Shown piece by piece: positions 1 through 7,396 of a DNA stretch of 29,624 nucleotides. The DNA comes from Zoogloeaceae bacterium. Lineage in GTDB: Bacteria > Pseudomonadota > Gammaproteobacteria > Burkholderiales > Rhodocyclaceae. Each line of letters begins with the position of its first letter. The first letter of the stretch is position 1. The notes beneath the pieces are model-generated. The model was not told the DNA's origin. It worked only from the letters and a program-made list of their open reading frames with translations, and did not search any database. Both the position numbers and the translations under genes were made by a program. The DNA lies in NCBI GenBank assembly GCA_031267345.1, contig JAIRZG010000244.1, positions 1 to 29,624 of the forward strand, given 5' to 3'.

Positions 1-310
1 TCAATCCACGCGCCCGCAAAGAGCGCGACGGCAGGATACGCGCGGGACGGCGCGCGGTAATAGCGAAGGGTTTCGGTGGGATGCGTCAGTTACCGGGCAT
101 GCGTCACGGCATAGTCGGATAGATAAAAATCCCGCCGCTGACGCCGACGCGAAATGCAATTGGCCTCTCTTGTGTAACCGCCGCTACGTGCGGGCTTTTG
201 CCGCGCGCCATCCGGCCACGGCCCGCGTCGCCGAGATGACACGGCGCGGTTTCTCCCGCGCGGCCATCGCGGGCCGCTGGGCAAGTCGCCCGCCGTCTTC
301 TCGCTTTCTC
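1..310. other. Left flank without an intact gene
   Basis: This GC-rich stretch carries no open reading frame with family features. It contains a decayed rha-like fragment, described separately, and a short direct repeat, ATGCGTCA, at 81-88 and 99-106. It may span the prophage/host junction. I could not find a convincing terminal TG...CA pair with a matching target-site duplication, so the left prophage end is not placed. Confidence 0.5.
177..294 (+). pseudogene. Decayed fragment of an Rha-type C-terminal domain
   Basis: The stretch aligns without gaps to the 3' part of the intact rha-like gene (3481-3599) until one G is missing from a run of four near position 274, which breaks the frame. 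The encoded peptides share RRYVRA at the start and SRAAIAG near the end, with EMT between them. The last 20 or so bases, coding for a GPLGKSPA-like segment, are almost identical at the DNA level but shifted in frame here. No N-terminal half is present upstream. I read it as the remnant of a second copy, left by recombination or by a neighbouring related prophage. Confidence 0.6.
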
Positions 311-724
311 CTACCGGGTCGGGTAAAGCATGATCCCGTTACGCTGTTCTGTCGTGATGCGGTACACGAGAGGCCGCTCATGGGAAACAGTAATTTCGAT
401 TTCCTTGCGTCGCTTGGTGCATAAGCCGCCACGCCCTTCGATGCCGAGGATGCGGATGCCCTCTTGCGGGTAGAGTGTGATTTTTTCTTCCGTGTCGATT
501 GATGCTGCCGGAATATCGTCTATGAGTACGCGGATAGTGCAGCCCGATCCAAAAAAGCCGCGATCCCGCTTGACGATGACTTGCCCGGTGCCTTCCTGCG
601 GGGCGGTAAGAGCTTGACTGTGAATCCTTCCGGCAGGGACGGGCGTTGCTTCAGAAGTGGGAATCGGCTGGGTTGCGCAGGCGGCGAGCAGGCAGGCGGA
701 CAAAATGGCGAGGATATTTTTCAT
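311..724 (-). CDS. Small outer-membrane-type lipoprotein
   Basis: This 137-residue protein starts with a short basic/hydrophobic signal sequence, MKNILAILSACLLAAC, ending in a good lipobox (LAAC). Signal peptidase II should therefore cleave before the cysteine and the protein should be lipid-anchored in the envelope. The mature part contains FFGSGC and a beta-rich stretch (IRVLIDDIPAASIDTEEKI), recalling small lipoproteins of the DUF2846 kind; that family assignment is tentative. The start was chosen at 724 because the signal sequence begins there and the upstream gene stops one base before. It is the last gene of the leftward set that begins with the repressor, so it may be expressed in the lysogen. 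Surface change or superinfection exclusion is possible but not shown. Confidence 0.8.
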   Translation of the reverse strand: MKNILAILSACLLAACATQPIPTSEATPVPAGRIHSQALTAPQEGTGQVIVKRDRGFFGSGCTIRVLIDDIPAASIDTEEKITLYPQEGIRILGIEGRGGLCTKRRKEIEITVSHERPLVYRITTEQRNGIMLYPTR

Positions 725-725
725 G

Positions 726-1466
726 TCACGTCCTTGATGTTTCCAGCGTAGTGGTGTCGCCGGGGAAAAACGGCGGCAGATATTCCCAGCTGTAGGGGTC
801 GAACCGCCAAGCTTGAATGAATTCACAGGCTAAGCCGCTATTGTGTTCGGAATGATTTTCGAGGCACGGCTTGCGGTTTGTGTTCATTGTTTTCAGCAAA
901 TCCACGATCTGCCCGTGCCGGTGGAGATTGTAGAAGCGACCGGAAATCATGCACGACAACAATGCCAATTTTGCGCGGGTTCGCTTGATCCGGGTTTTTT
1001 GCTCCTGCTCTCCATTTTTTTCGGATGCCCATGCGCAAACGTCTTTCCATTGTATTACATGGGCCATGTGTATGCGTATGTCGCTTTTTCTTGTTGCGCC
1101 TTTCAGACTGATGTCATGCGCTCTGGCGAGTTGCCGCAGTTCGGGGACGGTCATGCCATTCAAAACGTCGTCTACGTTTGCATATGGCGGCGCGACCGGT
1201 TCACCGGGCGGCTCGAATTCGTACTGGAAAATCGCTTCAGGGTAGTGTTCTCTGGCCGCGAAAACGGCCAGCCACTGGTTCAGCCATGGCCAGTCGAAAT
1301 CTTTTACGCCAAGAACGCCCTCAAGACACGACGGATACCAGTTCTCGCCGTCGGCGGTACGGCATGCCGCTGCAATAGCGAGCGAGCGCGACAATATGGG
1401 CGCGCCTTTCAGTATCTGTGCGACGGCCAACCGCCAGAGCGCGTCTTCGCGTGATTCCGTGCTCAT
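726..1466 (-). CDS. SAP-domain protein of unknown function
   Basis: The 246-residue protein carries a SAP/Rho-N-like helix-extended-loop-helix motif around residues 107-140 (MTVPELRQLARAHDISLKG followed by TRKSDI), a fold that usually binds DNA or RNA. The N-terminal third is rich in aromatic residues (WYPSCLEGVLGVKDFDWPW) and matches no family I know. I chose the ATG at 1466 because a purine-rich AAAAGGGGG lies just upstream; an in-frame start at 1529 would add 21 basic residues and is less likely. Its stop lies one base from the lipoprotein start, so the two are probably co-transcribed. The function is unknown; a nucleic-acid-binding accessory of the lysogen is a guess. Confidence 0.65.
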   Translation of the reverse strand: MSTESREDALWRLAVAQILKGAPILSRSLAIAAACRTADGENWYPSCLEGVLGVKDFDWPWLNQWLAVFAAREHYPEAIFQYEFEPPGEPVAPPYANVDDVLNGMTVPELRQLARAHDISLKGATRKSDIRIHMAHVIQWKDVCAWASEKNGEQEQKTRIKRTRAKLALLSCMISGRFYNLHRHGQIVDLLKTMNTNRKPCLENHSEHNSGLACEFIQAWRFDPYSWEYLPPFFPGDTTTLETSRT

Positions 1467-1479
1467 GCCGCCCCCTTTT

Positions 1480-1587
1480 TCAGCTTCGCGCCCGGTTGCG
1501 AGACGCAAACGCCGTTTTCCTGACCGCATCCCGTCCGGCTGTGGCTACGCTCAGAAAAATAGCTGCGGTTTTTGTGATGTGCTTCAT
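1480..1587 (-). CDS. Possible 35-residue small protein
   Basis: A short frame starts at 1587, preceded by a fair ribosome site (GAAGGAAAA), and begins MKHITKTAAIFLSVATAG, a basic start followed by a weakly hydrophobic run. The C-terminal half is arginine-rich. It ends 13 bases before the SAP-domain gene, in the same direction. An upstream in-frame ATG at 1692 would read through the REP palindrome and is unlikely to be the true start. It may be chance; only the ribosome site and spacing support it. Confidence 0.25.
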   Translation of the reverse strand: MKHITKTAAIFLSVATAGRDAVRKTAFASRNRARS

Positions 1588-1613
1588 TCGGTTTTTTCCT
1601 TCACGTCTTGTTG

Positions 1614-1655
1614 TGTAGGAGCGGGTTTGAAACCCGCCTCTGCTGGCTGCCAGCC
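1614..1655. repeat. REP-type extragenic palindrome
   Basis: TGTAGGA is followed by the perfect palindrome GCGGGTTTGAAACCCGC (1621-1637), then a second small palindrome, GGCTGCCAGCC (1645-1655). The TGTAGGAGCGGG head followed by a hairpin is the usual look of REP elements that occur in many copies in proteobacterial chromosomes and are moved by RAYT transposases. Here it sits between two leftward accessory genes of the prophage, which suggests that it came from the host genome. Confidence 0.6.
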
Positions 1656-1765
1656 GGGCGCGTATCGTCATGACCATGGTATTTTCATTCATCGTGCGTA
1701 TCCTCGGTATTTAGCCCCGCATGTGGACTTTTGCCAGTTCATAGCCACTGGCCAGCTGTCGACTG

Positions 1766-2296
1766 TCATTTCTTTTGTTCCTGTTCAATCTCGACCTGAT
1801 TCTGGTCAATGATCTTCTGCACACGAAGCGCCGTGCGCCGTGGCCGGAAGAAACTGTTGTCCGCGACCCACATCACACAAAAAAGCGAAACAGCCATTGT
1901 CATGAACGCCGTGTACACCGCGCCGTGTTGCAGGAACGACGCGGCATAAAGAACAAGCAAAACAAAATAAAACATCAAAAAGCATACAAAAAACTTCACT
2001 ACGATATTTGCTACTCGCATGGTTCGGACAATAGGTACACCCTCGTCGATGTCCCAGGCAACCGCCCCGGCGCTCCAGGCGTTTTTGAGTTGCTTGACGG
2101 TCAGCGAATAACGATCCATCAAGAACTCAAAAAACTCCCTTGCCGGTTTGGGGCACCAGATACCTGTATTGCGGTAAAACGCGGCCTGCCGCTTCGATTC
2201 GGTGGTTTCGTAGGGACAGGCACCTGGGTTGGGGTAACTTATATTGAATATTTTTTCTGCCGCTTGCCCGAATAGAGAGCAAATCGTTTTTTTCAT
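1766..2296 (-). CDS. Two-helix membrane protein
   Basis: The 176-residue protein has two strong hydrophobic segments, about residues 99-122 (VVKFFVCFLMFYFVLLVLYA) and 128-147 (VYTAFMTMAVSLFCVMWVA). They are separated by a very short loop and followed by a charged, glutamine-rich C-terminal tail that ends in lysines. This predicts a hairpin in the inner membrane with both large ends in the cytoplasm. The N-terminal half (residues 1-95) holds several cysteines and no recognised domain. It lies seven bases downstream of the repressor gene in the same direction, so it is probably made in the lysogen. That position suits superinfection exclusion or another lysogenic trait, but this rests on position only. 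It lacks the features of an endolysin and is not a typical holin. Confidence 0.7.
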   Translation of the reverse strand: MKKTICSLFGQAAEKIFNISYPNPGACPYETTESKRQAAFYRNTGIWCPKPAREFFEFLMDRYSLTVKQLKNAWSAGAVAWDIDEGVPIVRTMRVANIVVKFFVCFLMFYFVLLVLYAASFLQHGAVYTAFMTMAVSLFCVMWVADNSFFRPRRTALRVQKIIDQNQVEIEQEQKK

Positions 2297-2303
2297 GGAT
2301 TAC

Positions 2304-2855
2304 TCACTTTAGATCGTTGGTGATCTTTTTGGCAGCATCACCGAATGTGCTGCTGATGTTGGTTTGTTTCTTGATGCGCTGCACGCCAGGGGCAGGCTTT
2401 TCGGTTGCCGACTGCCCTGATGAACACCGGGCTAATGTGACAATGGCGTTTTTACTCTCCGACGGTATCGTCGGCCAGAGTTCAGCCAGTTCCGCAAACC
2501 CCGCGCGGTCTGTTTCCAGCGCCCGCTGAATGACGCGCATCACGTTGTTGCAGTCCTCCCAGCCCGCGCGGAAAGAGCCGCTGTGCGCTGCGGCGAACTC
2601 ACCGGCTTCCCGGTTCGCCGCTAACCGCGCCCGCGCTTCGCGGGTGATGCCGGTCAGGACGTACTCCACGTCAATGGCAAGTTTCGGGCGCTTCGCGGCC
2701 AGGGCGTAAAGCTCGGTTTCGGGGAAGTTGTCGCGCTTCTTGCGCATCTTCCATGCGGCTTCTGTCATCTCCAGTGCCGCGCAAACCTCTTTTTCAAGAC
2801 GTACACCGAGTTGCTGTTTCAGCCGAAGCGTTGCTTCTTCAAAAGAAAAATCCAT
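2304..2855 (-). CDS. CI-type phage repressor with N-terminal helix-turn-helix
   Basis: The 183-residue protein begins with a domain matching the phage CI repressor HTH family (Pfam Phage_CI_repr): RLKQQLGVRLEKEVCAALEM, then AAWKMRKKRDNFPETEL and a closing DVEYVLTG, residues about 10-69. After a linker, the C-terminal part (residues 85-183) is helical with a lysine-rich tail. It has no Ser-Lys S24/LexA-type peptidase motif, so control by RecA-driven self-cleavage is not expected. The gene is divergent from the early operon, and a perfect inverted repeat lies between them, which is the arrangement of a phage lysogeny switch. A ribosome site, AAGGGG, lies five bases before the ATG at 2855. I infer that it is the master repressor of transposition genes and that it binds 2872-2923. 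Confidence 0.8.
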   Translation of the reverse strand: MDFSFEEATLRLKQQLGVRLEKEVCAALEMTEAAWKMRKKRDNFPETELYALAAKRPKLAIDVEYVLTGITREARARLAANREAGEFAAAHSGSFRAGWEDCNNVMRVIQRALETDRAGFAELAELWPTIPSESKNAIVTLARCSSGQSATEKPAPGVQRIKKQTNISSTFGDAAKKITNDLK

Positions 2856-2864
2856 CAGAACCCC

Positions 2865-2892
2865 TTGACATCCTTGTGAACGATACTAAAGT
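2865..2892 (+). promoter_or_regulatory. Candidate early rightward promoter
   Basis: A consensus -35 box, TTGACA (2865-2870), is followed after 16 bases by TAAAGT (2887-2892, four of six matches to a -10 box). Transcription would start inside the palindrome near 2899 and read into the gp16-like gene. The -10 region lies inside the left operator half-site pair, so a repressor bound there would block polymerase. The -10 match is only fair. Confidence 0.45.
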
Positions 2893-2923
2893 ATCGAAAG
2901 ATACTTTAGTATCGTTCACAAGG
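2872..2923. promoter_or_regulatory. Double palindromic operator of the lysogeny switch
   Basis: Two 24-base arms (2872-2895 and 2900-2923) are exact reverse complements around a GAAA centre. Each arm also holds its own dyad, GATACTAAAGTATC (2882-2895) and GATACTTTAGTATC (2900-2913), centred 18 bases apart, close to two helical turns. This looks like two adjacent dimer-binding sites for the divergent repressor or the gp16-like protein. The right arm ends in the ribosome site AAGGAG (2920-2925) of the gene at 2932, so an RNA made from further upstream could also hide that site in a hairpin. Confidence 0.8.
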
Positions 2924-2931
2924 AGCCATCC

Positions 2932-3138
2932 ATGACACCATCTGAAGTACGCGGCAAGTTCAACTCCCGAGGGGAAACCATCCGTTCGTGGGCACTACGC
3001 CACCATATAGACGTCGGATGCGCATATCGCCTGCTCAACGGGCGGTCAGTAGGAATCCGCGGGAAAACCCACGAGGTTGCCGTCGCCCTTGGCCTCAAGC
3101 CAAATCCCGAAACCGGCGTTACGGAGATTCTGCCATGA
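2932..3138 (+). CDS. BcepMu gp16-like small HTH protein
   Basis: The 68-residue protein consists almost wholly of one helix-turn-helix: EVRGKFNSRGETIRSWALRH, then VGCAYRLLNGRSVGIRGKTHEVAVALGL. This is the pattern of the small 'BcepMu gp16' family of phage-associated proteins, and it fills the place of Cro or Ner. It begins 7 bases after a strong AAGGAG that overlaps the operator palindrome, and it is the first gene of the rightward operon. I infer that it acts as the early negative regulator opposing the repressor at the same palindrome. The family match is by pattern and the role is inferred from position. Confidence 0.7.
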   Translation: MTPSEVRGKFNSRGETIRSWALRHHIDVGCAYRLLNGRSVGIRGKTHEVAVALGLKPNPETGVTEILP

Positions 3139-3671
3139 AAACCCATGATCTATTCCCCGAAACGCTGCTGGTCGAATCCGAAGGCGGGCGCATCTATACC
3201 ACCAGCCTGAAGGTGGCCGAGATGGCGAAGAAGCGGCACAAGAACGTTCTGCAAGCCATCGACAAACGCATCGCCAGACTGGATGACCAAGAGTTTTGCA
3301 GGCTGAATTTTCAGCCCGCGGAATACCGTGATGCCCAAGGCAAGCCCCGGTTGGCATACCGCCTCACCCGCGATGGTTTTGCTTTTGTGTTTCTCGGCTT
3401 TACTTCCAAAGAGGCAGATGACTGGAAGGTGGCCTACATCAAGGCTTTCAATGAGGCGGAACGCGAGCTTGCCGCCCGCGACCGCCGTTACGTGCGGGCG
3501 CTCGCACAGGTTCGCCCCGCGCTGATTCCCGTGGTGGAAATGACAAATAAAGGTATGTCGCGCGCGGCTATCGCGGGGCCGCTGGGCAAGTCGCCCGCCT
3601 CTATTACTTATCACCGCAACCGCGCCCGCCGTCTCGGGCTGCTGCCGCTGGCGGAAAGGAGCGCGGCATGA
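3135..3671 (+). CDS. rha: Rha-family phage regulatory protein
   Basis: The 178-residue protein has an N-terminal Rha domain, about residues 13-115: YTTSLKVAEMAKKRHKNVLQ, then FAFVFLGFTSKEADDWKVAY and FNEAE. Rha proteins occur in many temperate phages; in P22-related phages they interfere with growth in strains lacking IHF. The C-terminal part, residues 115-175, is a second HTH-like module, EMTNKGMSRAAIAGPLGKSP followed by ITYHRNRARRLGL, resembling a resolvase-type helix-turn-helix. The ATG at 3135 overlaps the previous stop (ATGA). A damaged copy of this C-terminal module lies at 177-294. Confidence 0.8.
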   Translation: MKTHDLFPETLLVESEGGRIYTTSLKVAEMAKKRHKNVLQAIDKRIARLDDQEFCRLNFQPAEYRDAQGKPRLAYRLTRDGFAFVFLGFTSKEADDWKVAYIKAFNEAERELAARDRRYVRALAQVRPALIPVVEMTNKGMSRAAIAGPLGKSPASITYHRNRARRLGLLPLAERSAA

Positions 3672-3949
3672 GCGTGATCGCTAACGTCATGGGCCGGCGC
3701 ATCACTGGCGGAGCGGTCGTAACCATTATCCGATCCGATGGCCGGAAGCGCCGGTATCGCGTGGGTCTGCGCCGCTACAACCGGCTGCGCGATGTCTTGG
3801 CCGCGCATCTCGGTACATGCGGCGGGGATTTCCGGCGCAGCGGTTTCGAGGTCGATTTGCGCGAGGTGCGGGGGTTCTCTGACGCCCGTAAATGGTTTGC
3901 CCGTTTCCACGGGGCACACAAACCCCGGCATTGGATGGCGGCGGCATGA
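3668..3949 (+). CDS. Small basic early protein, unknown
   Basis: The protein has 93 residues and is rich in arginine (GRKRRYRVGLRRYNRLRDVL), with no domain that I recognise. It overlaps the rha stop by ATGA and the next gene in the same way, so it is a tightly coupled member of the early operon. The strong positive charge would suit nucleic-acid binding, but no motif confirms this. Confidence 0.65.
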   Translation: MSVIANVMGRRITGGAVVTIIRSDGRKRRYRVGLRRYNRLRDVLAAHLGTCGGDFRRSGFEVDLREVRGFSDARKWFARFHGAHKPRHWMAAA

Positions 3950-4245
3950 CTTCAAATGCGCAAATCCGCCTGCTCACCCTCATCGAGTGCCTTGCTGGCC
4001 ACGAGGTCGGCGGGCTGACTCTCACAGATATTTCTCGTGCAACGGGCGGCATCACGCCCTCGACCGTTCTGCGCGATCTGGAATCTCTGAGGACCGCCGG
4101 TTGGGCATTCCAGATTCCGGGCAGCAAACGCTGGGCGCTGGGCGCGCGGCCTATCCAGTTACTCATCAATTTCCAGTCCGGCCTCGCCCGCGCGAAACAG
4201 CGTATTGGCGAGGTCGAATCCAATTACACACGTTTGCCAGCGTAA
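3946..4245 (+). CDS. IclR-like winged-helix protein, HTH domain only
   Basis: The 99-residue protein matches the N-terminal winged helix of the IclR family: LLTLIECLAGHEVGGLTLTD, then ISRATGGITPSTVLRDLESL and GWAFQIPGSKRWALG. Full IclR regulators have about 250 residues with a ligand-binding domain; that part is absent, as is common for phage versions. The start at 3946 overlaps the previous stop, and an upstream in-frame GTG at 3892 would only add residues from inside the neighbouring gene. It is probably an early-operon regulator; its target is unknown. Confidence 0.7.
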   Translation: MTSNAQIRLLTLIECLAGHEVGGLTLTDISRATGGITPSTVLRDLESLRTAGWAFQIPGSKRWALGARPIQLLINFQSGLARAKQRIGEVESNYTRLPA

Positions 4246-4254
4246 GGATGTGTC

Positions 4255-5598
4255 ATGAAATACCCAGTTACAAAAACATTGCGCGCCCCGGCGAATGATC
4301 AGGGCGCATACACGTGCGATCCTGATCTGATCGCCCGGTGGAAAGGCCACGGCAAGAATTTTGTTGAGGCCAAGATGCTGAAACTCGACGGCGACCGAGT
4401 GGCATATGGCGTCGATTATTTTTTACGGAAAACCGGACAGAGTGGCCCGATATTTTTTGCCGGTGACTTGGGCGACTCCGCACGCGCGCTGGCTGGTATC
4501 CATACCACGGTGAGCGACATTATCAATATCGCGCAGCATTGCGGCATAAAAATGGCAGAGCTGGGCGATCTTGGCTTGTGGGCGGACACGCTGGACAGCG
4601 ACAGCGCGTGGCGGAAGCCGCAGGCGGGAAAAGCCATGAACAACGGCGATGACTCTGCCTCTGACGCCGAGGATCATGCTAACGCGATGATGACCGAGAC
4701 CCGGCAGGCGGTCATTGCGGCGGATGCAGCGACGCGCGAAGTTGCCCGCCGAGTCGGCTACGAGTTACCAGGGGGCGCGGTCGATCCCGACCTGATCCAG
4801 CGCGACATTGCCGCGAACATGAGGCGCTCGGTTGAGTCGTGCCTCGAAATCGGACGAGGGCTGCTCGTGCTGAAATCCGCCGTCGGGCATGGCAATTTCA
4901 TGGCGCGGCTGGACGTGCTTGGCTTCGATGATCGGCTGGCCCGCCGTTTCATTGACGCCGCACAGAAATTTTCAAATCGGGCGTCGACACCCGTTTTGAC
5001 AGCAGTCGGATCACAAACAAAGCTGTTGGAACTCCTCGTCCTCGACGACGAGCAGATCGGCGAGCTGGCCGAGACAGGCCAGACCGGTGAGTTGAAACTC
5101 GACGATGTGGCCTGCATGGGCGTGCGCGAATTGCGCAAGGCGCTGCGGGAACTGCGCGAGAAAGCGGGCACGAAAGATCGCGTGCTCGCAGAGAAAAACC
5201 GCGCTATCGACCAGTTGCAGGAGCGGCTGGCCGAGCGCGATGCGCCTGATCCGGACATGGTCGCCGATCCGGATGAGATGGAAATCGACCGGCCCGGCGA
5301 GGATGAAATCGGCAGTCTCAACGAGACCGCCGACGAAATGGAAACCATCGCCGTGCGGCTGCTCTCCCAAGTCCGCGCCCTGCGCGCGGTCATGCCCGAC
5401 ACCCCCATGCGGCGGGCGCGCGAAACGTCCGCGCTGATGCGCGCATTCGCCGCGTTGCGCACCACGGCGATGGAGCTTGACATCGCCGTAACTGACGATG
5501 GCGGCGCTACCATCGACCCCGAGGGCGAAGACGAGGAGATCAAACAAATTATCCAGGCGCGGTCGCGGGAGTTGAGTCGTGGGCGTGATGCCGAGTGA
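4255..5598 (+). CDS. DUF3102-like early protein, possibly fused
   Basis: The 447-residue protein lies just before the transposase. Residues about 180-245 (DLIQRDIAANMRRSVESCLE, then IGRGLLVLKSAVGHGNFMA) resemble the DUF3102 domain found in phage and plasmid proteins, in which a helical bundle precedes a coiled coil. Residues 300-345 form a clear coiled coil (RELRKALRELREKAG, then LAEKNRAIDQLQERLAERD). The first 125 residues look like a separate unit (DLIARWKGHGKNFVEAKMLK) joined by an acidic linker, so the gene may be a fusion of two proteins that are separate elsewhere. Proteins of this kind occur beside transposase genes of Mu-like phages. The function is unknown; a role in DNA replication or segregation is a guess. 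Confidence 0.7.
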   Translation: MKYPVTKTLRAPANDQGAYTCDPDLIARWKGHGKNFVEAKMLKLDGDRVAYGVDYFLRKTGQSGPIFFAGDLGDSARALAGIHTTVSDIINIAQHCGIKMAELGDLGLWADTLDSDSAWRKPQAGKAMNNGDDSASDAEDHANAMMTETRQAVIAADAATREVARRVGYELPGGAVDPDLIQRDIAANMRRSVESCLEIGRGLLVLKSAVGHGNFMARLDVLGFDDRLARRFIDAAQKFSNRASTPVLTAVGSQTKLLELLVLDDEQIGELAETGQTGELKLDDVACMGVRELRKALRELREKAGTKDRVLAEKNRAIDQLQERLAERDAPDPDMVADPDEMEIDRPGEDEIGSLNETADEMETIAVRLLSQVRALRAVMPDTPMRRARETSALMRAFAALRTTAMELDIAVTDDGGATIDPEGEDEEIKQIIQARSRELSRGRDAE

Positions 5599-5608
5599 GG
5601 GCGGCATC

Positions 5609-7387
5609 ATGCCCACGCCCGACCAGTATACCGTCCTCGCCCGCCTGGCCGGGGCGCTCGACCGCGCGACGCACGGCGAGCGCGGCGCGCTCGTCAAGGC
5701 GGCGGCATCCGAGATGGGCGTGGTGCCGCAGACAGTTTCGCGCTGGCTGAAAGACGGGTATCGCCCCACGGTGCGCAAACGCCGCGCGGATGCCGGGCGC
5801 AGCGCGATCACGAAAGCGGAGTGCGAAACTATCGTCCGCGCCCTGCGCGGCGGGCTGCGCGCCAATGGCAAACAGATACGCACTCTTGTCGATGCAGTCG
5901 ACACCCTGCGCGCCAACGGCATGATCCGGGCCGAGAAAGTCGATCCGGAAACGGGCGAGATCACGCCGTTGTGCGTCACCACAATTCTCCGCGCCATGCG
6001 CGCTCATGGCCTGGACACCGAGACTCTGCGCGCGCGCGAGCCGCACGTGCGGCTCAAAACCTTACACCCGAATCACATGTGGGAAGTCGACGCCTCGGTG
6101 TGCGTGCTCTTCTATCTGCCCGGCGGGCGGGACGGCGCGGGGCATTGCCTCACAAAACTGGACAAAGCCGTTCATTACAAAAACAAGCCCGAGAATCTGC
6201 GCGCCATCGAACTTTTCAGGGTGATTCGCTATGTCGCCACAGATCATGCTAGTGGCGTCATCCGGGTGCGCTATTACCCTCATGCCGAGTCCGGCGAGCA
6301 CACAGTGGATTTCCTGTGCTGGCTCATGTCGCCCAAACAGCATCCGCAAGACCCGTTCCATGGCAAGCCCATACACATCATGGTCGATCCCGGCGCGACG
6401 GCTTCCGGGATGGTGCGGCGGTTCTGCAAGCGCATGGACATCGATCTGATCGTCAACAGGCCGCACCGGCCGTGGTCAAAAGGACAGGTAGAACAAGGTA
6501 ATAACCTTAATGAAATCAAGTTTGAGGGCTGGCTGGCGTTCGTGCGCGAGCGCATTACCGACTTCGCCGCGCTCAACGCACTGAGCGAGGATTGGCAGCT
6601 GTGGTTCAACCGCAGCAAAAAACACACACGGCATGGCATGACGCGGTTCGATGCCTGGAAACGGATCACCCGCGAGCAACTTATCGTCACTGCACAGGCG
6701 AATGAACTGCGCAAATTCGCTACGGGAAAACTGCTCACGCCCCAGGTACGGGGCGACCTGACCGTCCGGTTCGATGGCGGCAATTACGTCGTCAAAAATG
6801 TACCAGGCATCAATATCGGCCAGCCGCTCGCGGTCTGTCGTTTGCCGCTCGCCAGTGGCGGCGTGGTGGCCGTGGTCAATGGGCCGACGGGCGAGGTCAT
6901 GTATCCGCTTGCCGAAGTCGTGATGGACGAGTGGGGGTTTCCAGAGAATGCGCCCGTGGTCGGCGTGGAATACAAAGCCAACCCGGATACCGATGCCGTC
7001 AAGACCGCCCGCCGCCTCGACCGCCTCGATACCGGCGCGGCAACACAAGCCGAGGCGGAAAAAATCCTCGCGCGCGATCCGCACCATGATCCGTTCGGCG
7101 GGATATTCAATCCGTATATCGAGGCCGAACGCATGGCTGCCTCGAACCTGCGCGACCTGCCGCTGCCGGGGACAAGGATGCCGGGCGTCGGGCCGGAGAT
7201 CGCGCCAGCCCGGATTACAGCATCACGCGCGGCGATGCGGGCGCGGGATGCTCTGGGCGAGCAATGGCGGCCAGAGATGTTCGACTGGATTGGCCGGAGG
7301 TATCCGGACGGGATTGACGAGCCTGCATTACTGCGTTTGATCGACAGTTGGCAATCCGGCGCGGTGAGCGCTGTGCAACAGGAGTGA
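5609..7387 (+). CDS. A: Mu-type DDE transposase (A protein, BcepMu-like)
   Basis: The 592-residue protein catalyses cutting and joining of the phage ends for integration and replicative transposition. The N-terminus has a helix-turn-helix (EMGVVPQTVSRWLKDGYRP, residues 35-53). The RNase H-like core follows, with candidate catalytic residues D161 (HMWEVDAS), D260 (HIMVDPG) and E295 (KGQVEQGNN). The D-to-E spacing of about 35 is the expected DDE pattern. The core is followed by a beta-barrel region (residues 370-440) and a C-terminal tail that probably contacts the ATPase. I chose the ATG at 5609 because GTGAGGG lies upstream at normal spacing; in-frame starts at 5579 and 5588 overlap the previous gene. 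All key residues are present, so the enzyme looks functional. Confidence 0.9.
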   Translation: MPTPDQYTVLARLAGALDRATHGERGALVKAAASEMGVVPQTVSRWLKDGYRPTVRKRRADAGRSAITKAECETIVRALRGGLRANGKQIRTLVDAVDTLRANGMIRAEKVDPETGEITPLCVTTILRAMRAHGLDTETLRAREPHVRLKTLHPNHMWEVDASVCVLFYLPGGRDGAGHCLTKLDKAVHYKNKPENLRAIELFRVIRYVATDHASGVIRVRYYPHAESGEHTVDFLCWLMSPKQHPQDPFHGKPIHIMVDPGATASGMVRRFCKRMDIDLIVNRPHRPWSKGQVEQGNNLNEIKFEGWLAFVRERITDFAALNALSEDWQLWFNRSKKHTRHGMTRFDAWKRITREQLIVTAQANELRKFATGKLLTPQVRGDLTVRFDGGNYVVKNVPGINIGQPLAVCRLPLASGGVVAVVNGPTGEVMYPLAEVVMDEWGFPENAPVVGVEYKANPDTDAVKTARRLDRLDTGAATQAEAEKILARDPHHDPFGGIFNPYIEAERMAASNLRDLPLPGTRMPGVGPEIAPARITASRAAMRARDALGEQWRPEMFDWIGRRYPDGIDEPALLRLIDSWQSGAVSAVQQE

Positions 7388-7396
7388 GGAGTAAAT

